From: Halobacterium wangiae
Lineage (GTDB): Archaea > Halobacteriota > Halobacteria > Halobacteriales > Halobacteriaceae
DNA: 64,000 nt
Direction of reading: 5' to 3'
Assembly: GCF_021249345.1 (NCBI RefSeq)
Contig: NZ_CP089588.1
Coordinates: 3,038,001-3,102,000 of the forward strand
Position 1 is the stretch's first letter, and each line of letters begins with the position of its first letter. Below are positions 43,312 through 50,166 of the stretch, one piece after another. A program made the translations under genes and the position numbers. The notes under the pieces are model-generated. The model ran no database searches. It was not told where the DNA came from and was given only the letters and a program-made list of their open reading frames with translations.

Positions 43312-44673
43312 CTACTCCACCCAGACGGTCTTCCGGTTGACGAACTCCTTGATGCCCGCCTCCGAGAGCTCCCGGCCGTAGCCGGACTCCTTGACGCCGC
43401 CGAACGGCACCCGGGCGTCGGACTTCACGAGCTGGTTCACGTAGACGCAGCCCGCGTCGATGCGGCGCGCGACCCGCTCGCCGCGCTCGCGGTCTTCCGT
43501 CCAGACGCTCGACCCGAGGCCGAACTGCGTGTCGTTGGCCTTCTCGACGGCGGCGTCCTCGTCGTCGACCTCCCACACCGCGGCGACCGGGCCGAACATC
43601 TCTTCTGTGTCCGCGGGACAGCCGCCGGGCACGTCCGTGAGCACCGTCGGCGGGTAGTACGACCCCTCGCAGTCCATCGGTTCGCCGCCCGTGACGACAG
43701 TCGCCCCGGCGTCGACGCTGGCCTCGACCTGCTCGTGGAGGTCCGCCAGCAGGTCCTCGCGGGCCTGCGGCCCGACGTCCGTCTCCTCCTCGGTGGGGTC
43801 GCCGACGGTCAGCGACTCGATCTCGTCGACGAACGCGTCGAGGAACGCGTGGTAGACGTCCGTGTGGACGATGAAGCGCTTGGCCGCGATGCAAGACTGG
43901 CCGCCGTTCTGGTTGCGCGCCCACGCGCCGGTCTCGGCGGCCGCCTCGACGTCCGCGTCGTCGAGCACGACGAACGGGTCGCTGCCGCCGAGTTCCAGCA
44001 CGGTCTTCTTGAGGTTCGCCCCCGCCGTCGAGGCGACGGCCTGTCCCGCCGGCCCGCTCCCGGTGACGGTGGCCGCCCGGCACCGGTCGTCCTCGACGAC
44101 GTCGTCGACGAGGTCCGAGGGGATCAACAGCGACTGGAAGACGTCCTCCGGGTAGCCGGCCTCCCGGAACACCTCCTCGATGGCGACCGCACAGCCCGGG
44201 ACGTTCGAGGCGTGTTTCAACAGGCCGACGTTGCCGGCGGTCAGGTAGGGCGCGGCGAACCGGAACACCTGCCAGAACGGGAAGTTCCACGGCATCACCG
44301 CGAGTACGGGACCAAGTGGCTCGTACACCGTCTTCGCGTTCGACCCGGGCGGACTGGCGTGGTGCTCCTCGCCGAGGTAGGCGCTGGCGGTCTCGGCGTA
44401 GTGGTCGCAGGCCCACGCGCACTTCTCGACCTCCGAGACGCCCTGCTCGATGGGTTTCCCCATCTCCCGTGTGGCGATCATTGCGTACTCGCGTTTGTTC
44501 TCCCGGAGCACGTCGGCGGCCGACGCGAGCAGTTCCTCTCGCTCTCGCATCGGGCGCGCCCGCCACTCCTCGAACGCCGTCGTCGCGCGGTCGAGGGCGT
44601 CGTCGACGTCGCTCTCGGTGTGGTCGTCGTAGGTCTCGACCTGCTCACCGGTCGCGGGGTTGACTACCTGCAT
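43312..44673 (-). CDS. NAD(P)-dependent aldehyde dehydrogenase (SSADH-like)
   Basis: A 453-residue aldehyde dehydrogenase. MPWNFPFWQVFRFAAPYLTAGN, VTGSGPAGQAV (nucleotide region), ELGGSDPFVVL (catalytic Glu) and GGQSCIAAKRF (catalytic Cys) are present in the usual order. The sequence is closest in feel to succinate-semialdehyde dehydrogenases. The ATG at 44671-44673 (MQVVNPATGE) is chosen. It forms a two-gene unit with the TPP enzyme. It could oxidise aldehydes made by the mycofactocin-linked SDRs, though that is inference from gene content. Confidence 0.92.
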   Translation of the reverse strand: MQVVNPATGEQVETYDDHTESDVDDALDRATTAFEEWRARPMREREELLASAADVLRENKREYAMIATREMGKPIEQGVSEVEKCAWACDHYAETASAYLGEEHHASPPGSNAKTVYEPLGPVLAVMPWNFPFWQVFRFAAPYLTAGNVGLLKHASNVPGCAVAIEEVFREAGYPEDVFQSLLIPSDLVDDVVEDDRCRAATVTGSGPAGQAVASTAGANLKKTVLELGGSDPFVVLDDADVEAAAETGAWARNQNGGQSCIAAKRFIVHTDVYHAFLDAFVDEIESLTVGDPTEEETDVGPQAREDLLADLHEQVEASVDAGATVVTGGEPMDCEGSYYPPTVLTDVPGGCPADTEEMFGPVAAVWEVDDEDAAVEKANDTQFGLGSSVWTEDRERGERVARRIDAGCVYVNQLVKSDARVPFGGVKESGYGRELSEAGIKEFVNRKTVWVE

Positions 44674-44743
44674 GTGTGTGCTAACGAGACGCACAGGTTT
44701 CAACGTTCAGCCGCAGTACCGCGGTCCGCACCGTCCGCGCCGC

Positions 44744-45331
44744 TCAGAACGGGGCGTCGGACCCCCGGGTCGGACCCTCCTCCAGCCGCGCTCGCTCCAT
44801 CGGGTTCGACCCGACGTCGCCGCTGTCGACGGTCACGGTGACGTCGCCCGTCTCGCGGTACTTCGCCTCGAGTTCGGCGAGTTCCTCGTTGATGGGTTCG
44901 CTCTGGTGGTGCATCCCGTCGGCGCGGACGCGGACCAGGTCGTACTCGTGGCGGTCGGCGAGGCCGTTCCACGCGCGGAACGACCCCTTCGTCAGGGTGT
45001 GCGTCTGGGGGCAGAACGGCGTCGTCGGCGTGAACTCCGCCCGCAACACGGACGGGTCGTCGGCCTCCTCGGCGTACCGGTACCCAGCGTTCCGGTGCCG
45101 GGTGTCGAGGTTCAGTCGCGCGAGGTTGTAGTTGAACGTCATGTCGTACACTTTCCGCTCCTCGAAGAGGTCGCGGGTTACGCGGTGGAACGCGAGGTGG
45201 TCCGCGCCCGTCAGCACGTCGTGGCCGTCGAGGAACTGGCCGACTGCGGGGAGGTGGTCGGGGACGAACTCGTCGTAGTCGTCGAACAGCCCGTCGTCGC
45301 TGTCGCCGAAGGGGGAAGGGAAACCGGCCAT
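44744..45331 (-). CDS. CIAO2/MIP18-like (DUF59) protein
   Basis: A 195-residue acidic protein. The central part FTPTTPFCPQTHTLTKGSFR, followed by a segment RHEYDLVRVRADGMHHQSEPINEEL, matches the late part of the CIAO2/MIP18 family (FTPT.PHCS......SIR, then .GTH.SE..VN.QL). The conserved Cys that is essential in DUF59 proteins is present. In eukaryotes these proteins insert Fe-S clusters into targets; in archaea a related Fe-S role is likely. The ATG at 45329-45331 is preferred over upstream starts in a non-conserved extension. Confidence 0.65.
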   Translation of the reverse strand: MAGFPSPFGDSDDGLFDDYDEFVPDHLPAVGQFLDGHDVLTGADHLAFHRVTRDLFEERKVYDMTFNYNLARLNLDTRHRNAGYRYAEEADDPSVLRAEFTPTTPFCPQTHTLTKGSFRAWNGLADRHEYDLVRVRADGMHHQSEPINEELAELEAKYRETGDVTVTVDSGDVGSNPMERARLEEGPTRGSDAPF

Positions 45332-45417
45332 GACTGGCCGTACGCCCGCGTTCCACCTGTGGCTGCCCCCGTACATATTCGTGTGTCCGAGCGTCGCTGG
45401 GCGGCAGTGACCGGCGG

Positions 45418-46077
45418 TCAGTCGCCGAGGAACGACTGGAGGAGCGTGGCCTCGGCCTTCCGCAGGTGTTCGGCGGCGGTGCTCGGCGCACACCCCATCT
45501 CGTCGGCGACGTCCTCGTGGCTGGCGGTCCGCGGTATCTCGTAGTACCCCAGTGAGAGCGCCGTGCCGAGCGCCTCGCGCTGGCGGTCGCTCAACAGCGA
45601 GTCGAGGACGCCGGGCACCGCCTCCAGTCCACCGACCTCCGTGACCGTCACGTCGACTGGGTCGGGGAACTGCTCGATGACCGCCTGAATCTCCGCAGAC
45701 GGCCCGAACACCGAGTACGACACCGTCCCGTCCGCGGCGTACTCGATGGGCGGGATCGCGACGGCCGGTCCCTTGTCCACCAGTTCGAACAGCTTCCGGA
45801 CCGGTTCGTTGGTCGCGTCCCTGATGTAGACGTAGAACTCGTCGGGGCCGGCGGGCGTGAGTTCGTACTCCAGCACCTCGGGGATCTCCGCCATGGCCGC
45901 CTCGAACGGCTCCCGGTCGCCCTCCACGTAGTGCATGATGCCGAGTTCGTCACCAGTGAAGTTCCAGTGCATCGCGGTCGCGCGGTCGACGTACGGCGCG
46001 TTGACGATGAGGTCGAACATTGGGTGTATCTCGGCCTCGCGGCCGCCCGCGTCGAGGGTCAGCCGGACGTGGTTCAT
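45418..46077 (-). CDS. HTH_10 (Bat-type) transcriptional regulator
   Basis: A 219-residue regulator. The N-terminal part resembles the sensor-like domain of other Bat-type proteins, and the C-terminal HTH_10 domain is LSDRQREALGTALSLGYYEIPRTASHEDVADEMGCAPSTAAEHLRKA. A TTTAAG box on the same strand at about 46101-46106 lies 25 bases upstream of the ATG at 46075-46077, so the gene is probably leaderless. It is divergent from the SDR-like gene at 46164 and may control it. Confidence 0.9.
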   Translation of the reverse strand: MNHVRLTLDAGGREAEIHPMFDLIVNAPYVDRATAMHWNFTGDELGIMHYVEGDREPFEAAMAEIPEVLEYELTPAGPDEFYVYIRDATNEPVRKLFELVDKGPAVAIPPIEYAADGTVSYSVFGPSAEIQAVIEQFPDPVDVTVTEVGGLEAVPGVLDSLLSDRQREALGTALSLGYYEIPRTASHEDVADEMGCAPSTAAEHLRKAEATLLQSFLGD

Positions 46078-46163
46078 ACGCGATGGTCCCACGCTCCGCG
46101 ACTTAAATCCCACAGACGTGTCCGGCAGTCGAAACAACGTGGTCGACCACGAACAGTCGGACG

Positions 46164-46946
46164 ATGAGCAGTCGGACACTCCTCACCGGCGCGACCGGCA
46201 CACTCGGGCAGGCGTTGCTCCCGCGACTCCGCGACGACGGCCACGACGTACTCGCGGCGAGTCGGTCGCCGCCGGCCGACGACGACACGGCGTGGCAGAC
46301 TCTGGACCTGGTCGACGGAACCGGCCTGGAGGCCGCGGTGAGCGACGTCGACGTCGTCGTTCACGCGGCCACGGCTCCACAGGGAGACAGCGAGGCCGTC
46401 GACGTCCGCGGGACCGAACGACTCGTCGAGGCGGCCGCCGACGCCGGCGTCTCGAACGTCCTCTACGTCTCCATCGTCGGTGTCGACGAGATCCCGCTCT
46501 CCTACTACCAGCACAAACACGAGGCAGAACGGGTCGTCGAGGCGAGCGAGGTTCCGTCGACCGTCGTCCGCGCGACGCAGTTCCACTCGTTCCTCGGCGG
46601 GCTACTCGACGGGGTGTCCCGGCTCCCCGTCTGGCCGCTCCCGACGAAGCTACGCCTCCAGCCGATAGCCGTCGAGGAGGTAGCGGACGCCGTCGTCGAA
46701 CACGCCACACCGGACCCGGCGGGTCGAGTGCCGGTCGTCGGCGGTCCCGAAGTGCGGACGCTGGGCGACCTCGCCAGGGCGTACCGCGCAGCGAGAGGGC
46801 TGCGCCGCCCCGTCGTGCGCCTCCCGCTGCCCGGGAAGGTCGCCCGCGGGTTCCGCGCCGGAGACGCGACATGCCCGGACCGGACGGTCGGCACGACCAC
46901 GTGGGACGAGTGGCTAGCCGGTCGATACGACCAGGAGACGGCATGA
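46164..46946 (+). CDS. NAD(P)-binding atypical SDR (NmrA/complex I-like)
   Basis: A 260-residue extended/atypical SDR. LLTGATGTLGQALLPRL at the N-terminus is the TGxxGxxG nucleotide-binding motif. The rest follows NmrA-type reductases: no classical YxxxK is clear (a YYQHKHEAE segment at about 112-120 is possible). The C-terminus RTVGTTTWDEWLAGRY is typical of haloarchaeal homologues. Its stop overlaps the next gene by ATGA. Confidence 0.83.
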   Translation: MSSRTLLTGATGTLGQALLPRLRDDGHDVLAASRSPPADDDTAWQTLDLVDGTGLEAAVSDVDVVVHAATAPQGDSEAVDVRGTERLVEAAADAGVSNVLYVSIVGVDEIPLSYYQHKHEAERVVEASEVPSTVVRATQFHSFLGGLLDGVSRLPVWPLPTKLRLQPIAVEEVADAVVEHATPDPAGRVPVVGGPEVRTLGDLARAYRAARGLRRPVVRLPLPGKVARGFRAGDATCPDRTVGTTTWDEWLAGRYDQETA

Positions 46947-47383
46947 ACCGGCGACTCGGCGTCGTCGTGGTCGCAGTGGTCGTCCACCTCGCGCTCACGC
47001 TCGGTCACGGCTGGGCGCACGCGTCGATTCCCGTCCCGTTCGCGGACTGGCAGGGCGTCTACGTCGGCGTCGTCCTGGTTCTCGCGCCGTCCACCGGCGT
47101 CCTCGCGGTCGCCAGCGAACGCCACAAACTCGGCGCCGGGCTCCTCGTGGCCGCGGGCGTCGGCGGCGTCGCCTTCGAGGGACTGTTCCACTTCGTCGTC
47201 CACGGCCCGGACCACGTCGCGACCGTCGAGCGCGGGACGAAACTGTTCGCGTCGACGGCGGTACTCACGACGGTCGGGGACGCCCTCCTCGTCGTCGCCG
47301 GGTCCTGGCTCTACCGCTCGCTGGCCAGAAGGGACGACCGGACAGGAGACAGACGCTCCCGCGCCCGTCACTCGGGCCGGTAG
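46943..47383 (+). CDS. Small membrane protein
   Basis: A 146-residue protein with four hydrophobic helices: VVVVAVVVHLALTLGHGWAH, VYVGVVLVLAPSTGVLAVAS, GLLVAAGVGGVAFEGLFHFV and STAVLTTVGDALLVVAGSWLY. His residues in two helices (HGWAH, FHFVVHGPDHV) may bind metal or haem. I do not recognise a family. Its ATG lies in the stop codon of the SDR-like gene, so they are coupled. Its 3' end overlaps the convergent UspA gene by 16 bases. Confidence 0.68.
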   Translation: MNRRLGVVVVAVVVHLALTLGHGWAHASIPVPFADWQGVYVGVVLVLAPSTGVLAVASERHKLGAGLLVAAGVGGVAFEGLFHFVVHGPDHVATVERGTKLFASTAVLTTVGDALLVVAGSWLYRSLARRDDRTGDRRSRARHSGR

Positions 47384-47877
47384 AAGTCCGACTTCGACGC
47401 CTCGTGTGGTGAGGCGTCCCGGAGTTTGGCGATCTTCGTCGGGCTCCGGTGGCGCACGATGACGACGTCGTACGCGTCGTCCGCCGCCACACTCGCGCCC
47501 ACGCTGCTTACAGTCGTCACCATCCGTCCCGCGTTCTCGCTGCCGATGAACACCATCGACGCGTCGGCCTCGCGAGCCACCCGTCGGACGCGCTTCGCGA
47601 CCGACCCGGCTCTCGCGTACCGGTCGACGACGACGTGGCGGAAGTCGGCGTTCGGACAGAGCGCCGTCACCTGCTCGTGGAGGCTCCCGACGACCGTCTC
47701 CTGGTCGAACGGTTCCTCTGGCCCGATCCAGCCCCGCTCCCGCGCGTAGTGCTTGTCACCCTGTGGGACGACACTCACTGCGAGCACTGGCTCGTCGAGG
47801 ACAGTGCTGAACTCCGACGCGCGCACGAGGGCCGCCTCCGCGAGCGCGGACCCGTCGAAGGGGACGACCAGTGTCAT
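47368..47877 (-). CDS. Universal stress protein (UspA family)
   Basis: A 169-residue UspA-like protein. TLVVPFDGSALAEAALVRASEFS at the N-terminus, ARREADASMVFIGSENAGRM-type motif (VFIGSENAGRMVTTVSSVGASVA) near the nucleotide site, and DVVIVRH at the end of the fold are present. It probably binds ATP or a nucleotide and acts in stress or metabolism. The C-terminal tail overlaps the convergent membrane gene by 16 bases. Confidence 0.88.
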   Translation of the reverse strand: MTLVVPFDGSALAEAALVRASEFSTVLDEPVLAVSVVPQGDKHYARERGWIGPEEPFDQETVVGSLHEQVTALCPNADFRHVVVDRYARAGSVAKRVRRVAREADASMVFIGSENAGRMVTTVSSVGASVAADDAYDVVIVRHRSPTKIAKLRDASPHEASKSDFYRPE

Positions 47878-47946
47878 ATCTGGAATCTGTACTGTGCCGG
47901 TAAATAGCGGTCGGTCAGTTCCCGGTCGCGTGGAACGCGAGACGCG

Positions 47947-48732
47947 CTACGAGTCCCGGAGCGCCGCGAACTCCTCGCGGACGATGGCGGCGTGGGCGTC
48001 CGTGACGTGCTCCAGGACGGTCTCGCCGGCTTCGGCGGTCGCCGGACTGGCGTCGCCCAGAACGCCGTTGTCCGCGTGCGTCTCGACGCCCTCCGCGAAC
48101 AGCGCCGCCGCGGACACCGGGCCGGTGTACCCCTCGGGGAGGTCGTCCGCGACGAGTTCGGGAGCGACGGCGAGCACCATCGCCGTCTCGCTCGCGCCCG
48201 CGTGGACGACCGGCTCTTCGACGTCGATTCCCGCCTCCCGGAGCCCCGACTCCAGCAGTTCCATGTAGCGTCTGAGTCCCGTGACCGCGATCACGTCGAC
48301 GTCCGTCTCGCGCGCCAGTTCCGGGAACGCGGCCTCGACGACCGGGAACGAGCCACCGTGTCCGGGGAGGACGACGACGCGCTCGAACCCCTGTGCTTCG
48401 AACGAATCGACGTAGTCCCGGAGGAGCGCGGTCAGCGTCTCCGGAGAGACGGAGATCGTCCCCGGGAAGCCCGTGTGTTCGGTCGAGGGACCGACCGGAA
48501 TCGCGGGGGCGACTAACGCGCCCCCGAGTCGTCGCGCGACGCGCTCTGCGAGTTCGGCGGCGAGTCGCGTGTCGGTGTCGAGTGGGAGGTGGGGGCCGTG
48601 CTGTTCGGTCGCACCGAGGGGGACGACGACGGTGTCGACGCCCCCCTCCAGGGCCGCTTCGACGTCTGTCCACGACAGTTCCGCGAGCCGCACACTGTCG
48701 CGGTCGGCCGTTTCCTGGTCGTCCTCGTCCAT
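47947..48732 (-). CDS. mftE: Mycofactocin peptidase MftE (creatininase family)
   Basis: A 261-residue creatininase-fold metallohydrolase. LGATEQHGPHLPLDTDT (metal-binding E.HG.HLP..TD), LPGHGGSFPV and HAGASETAMVL are the family motifs. In mycofactocin synthesis MftE cleaves the modified precursor to release the C-terminal Val-Tyr derived dipeptide. Its divergent position 109 bases from the MftA precursor gene makes that role much more likely than creatinine or F420-type chemistry. ATG at 48730-48732 is chosen; a GTG 24 bases upstream is an alternative. Confidence 0.88.
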   Translation of the reverse strand: MDEDDQETADRDSVRLAELSWTDVEAALEGGVDTVVVPLGATEQHGPHLPLDTDTRLAAELAERVARRLGGALVAPAIPVGPSTEHTGFPGTISVSPETLTALLRDYVDSFEAQGFERVVVLPGHGGSFPVVEAAFPELARETDVDVIAVTGLRRYMELLESGLREAGIDVEEPVVHAGASETAMVLAVAPELVADDLPEGYTGPVSAAALFAEGVETHADNGVLGDASPATAEAGETVLEHVTDAHAAIVREEFAALRDS

Positions 48733-48841
48733 GCTGATGAGTGTCCAGCCGTCCACAAGGCTGTTGTCCCGACCCGGTAGCGGGTCGGAGACAGTTCAGC
48801 TGGTCACAACGTATTTGGCGCTACCCCCTGTTAGTCATTGT

Positions 48842-48967
48842 ATGTCACAGACGGCCGCCGACGGAGACGACGACGCCGAACTGGACGCCGACGCCGAGGA
48901 GCCGGAGATTGAGGAGGACCTCTTCGAGGAGGAACTCCGGATCGACGGCATCTGCGGCGTCTACTGA
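48842..48967 (+). CDS. mftA: Mycofactocin precursor peptide MftA
   Basis: A 41-residue, extremely acidic peptide (MSQTAADGDD...) ending IDGICGVY. The C-terminal -GVY with the upstream IDGxC motif is the mycofactocin precursor signature: MftC decarboxylates and crosslinks the terminal Val-Tyr, and MftE releases it. The leader is longer in Asp/Glu than bacterial ones, as expected in a halophile. ACGTATTTGG about 27-34 bases before the ATG is a plausible promoter. The stop is one base before mftB. Short genes of this kind are easily missed. Confidence 0.93.
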   Translation: MSQTAADGDDDAELDADAEEPEIEEDLFEEELRIDGICGVY

Positions 48968-48968
48968 G

Positions 48969-49211
48969 ATGCCAGCGACCGTCTTCCGGCCCGCCCACGT
49001 CAAGTTCCGGCGGGAACCCGAGGGAGGTCTCGTCTACGACCACGAGAACTACGGCTACGAGGACGCCTCGATGTACGCCGTCAGCGACACCGTCATCGAC
49101 GTCCTGGAGTTCGTCGAGGAGCCGCGACCCCGTTCGGAGGTCGAAGCCGCGTTCTCGCCGGCCGTGGTCGACTCGCTGGTCGAGCGCGGGGTGCTCTCGG
49201 ATGGCGGGTGA
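48969..49211 (+). CDS. mftB: Mycofactocin precursor chaperone MftB
   Basis: An 80-residue PqqD-like protein that should hold the MftA leader and present it to the radical SAM enzyme. Sequence RPAHVKFRREPEGGLVYDHENYGYEDASMYAVSD follows the MftB/RRE pattern, with a C-terminal helix-rich part around VEAAFSPAVVDSLVERGVL. It starts 1 base after mftA and overlaps mftC by 11 bases. Assignment is by sequence and exact context. Confidence 0.9.
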   Translation: MPATVFRPAHVKFRREPEGGLVYDHENYGYEDASMYAVSDTVIDVLEFVEEPRPRSEVEAAFSPAVVDSLVERGVLSDGG

Positions 49212-50160
49212 ACCGCTGTCCGCGCCGGTCACCATCACCTGGGAGGTGACGCTGGGCTGTAACCTCCACTGCGACCACTGCCTCTCGGGCAGCGGACCCG
49301 GCCACCAGATGCCGAACGAGCTCACCACGGAGCAGGCCAGGGCGTTCATCGACGAACTCGACGAAATGGACGTCTTCCAGGTGAACATCGGCGGCGGCGA
49401 ACCGTTCGTCCGCCCCGACATGCTGGAACTGCTCGCAGAGCTCACGAGCCGCGACATCTCGACGTGCGTGAGCACGAACGGCACGCAACTCGACGAGGCG
49501 ACCCTCGACCGCGTCGAGGCGATGGACCCGCTGTTCCTGCAGGTGAGCATGGACGGCCTGCGCGCCGACAACGACGCCATCCGCGGCGACGGCGTCTACG
49601 ACCAGGTCCTCGACTCCCTCGAACGACTGGAGGACCGCGACATCGGGACGACGGTCAACACCGTGGTCACCCGCCAGAACGTCGCGGACCTCCCCGACAT
49701 CTACGACCTCGCGGAGGCCCACGGCGCGGGCCTGCGCCTCAACCGTTTCCGGCCCAGCGGACGGGGCGAGGACACCTGGGACGAGTTCCGACTCCGCGAG
49801 GACCAGATTCGGTTCCTCCACGAGTGGATCGAGGACCACCCCGACGTCCGGACGGGGGACTCCTTCTTCTACCTCAACGCCCTCGGCGAGGTGCGCAACA
49901 ACACCCTCAAGCAGTGCGGCGCGGGGTCGATGACCTGCCTCGTCGACCCGGTCGGCGACGTCTTCCCCTGTGCGTTCACCCAGTGGGACCACCTCGCGTC
50001 CGGCAACGTCGTCGAGGACGGCTTCCAGGCGGCGTGGGACGAGATCGCCAACCTCCGCAGCCAGATCGACGACCACGAGGGCTGTCCCGCCGTGGCGATG
50101 GGGAGTTCGGACCCGGACGGCGAGGACCCACAGCTCCGGGCCATCCTCTCTGGCGACTGA
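49201..50160 (+). CDS. mftC: Mycofactocin radical SAM maturase MftC
   Basis: A 319-residue radical SAM/SPASM enzyme. The [4Fe-4S] motif CNLHCDHC is at residues 20-27 (CxxxCxxC). GGGEPFVRPDM near 62 is the SAM-binding GGE region. The C-terminal SPASM-type Cys residues occur in QCGAGSMTC, FPCAFTQWD and GCPAV. MftC oxidatively decarboxylates the precursor Tyr and then joins it to Val. It overlaps mftB by 11 bases and is 6 bases before mftF. Confidence 0.95.
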   Translation: MAGEPLSAPVTITWEVTLGCNLHCDHCLSGSGPGHQMPNELTTEQARAFIDELDEMDVFQVNIGGGEPFVRPDMLELLAELTSRDISTCVSTNGTQLDEATLDRVEAMDPLFLQVSMDGLRADNDAIRGDGVYDQVLDSLERLEDRDIGTTVNTVVTRQNVADLPDIYDLAEAHGAGLRLNRFRPSGRGEDTWDEFRLREDQIRFLHEWIEDHPDVRTGDSFFYLNALGEVRNNTLKQCGAGSMTCLVDPVGDVFPCAFTQWDHLASGNVVEDGFQAAWDEIANLRSQIDDHEGCPAVAMGSSDPDGEDPQLRAILSGD

Positions 50161-50166
50161 CCCCGC

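Noticed and set aside
41896-44841. 981-residue open frame on the plus strand
   Set aside because: Antisense to the TPP enzyme and aldehyde dehydrogenase, both of which keep all catalytic motifs. High GC leaves few stops in this frame.
47947-48732. Creatinine amidohydrolase or F420/riboflavin-type ArfB
   Set aside because: The fold is shared, but divergence from mftA and completeness of the mft set favour MftE.
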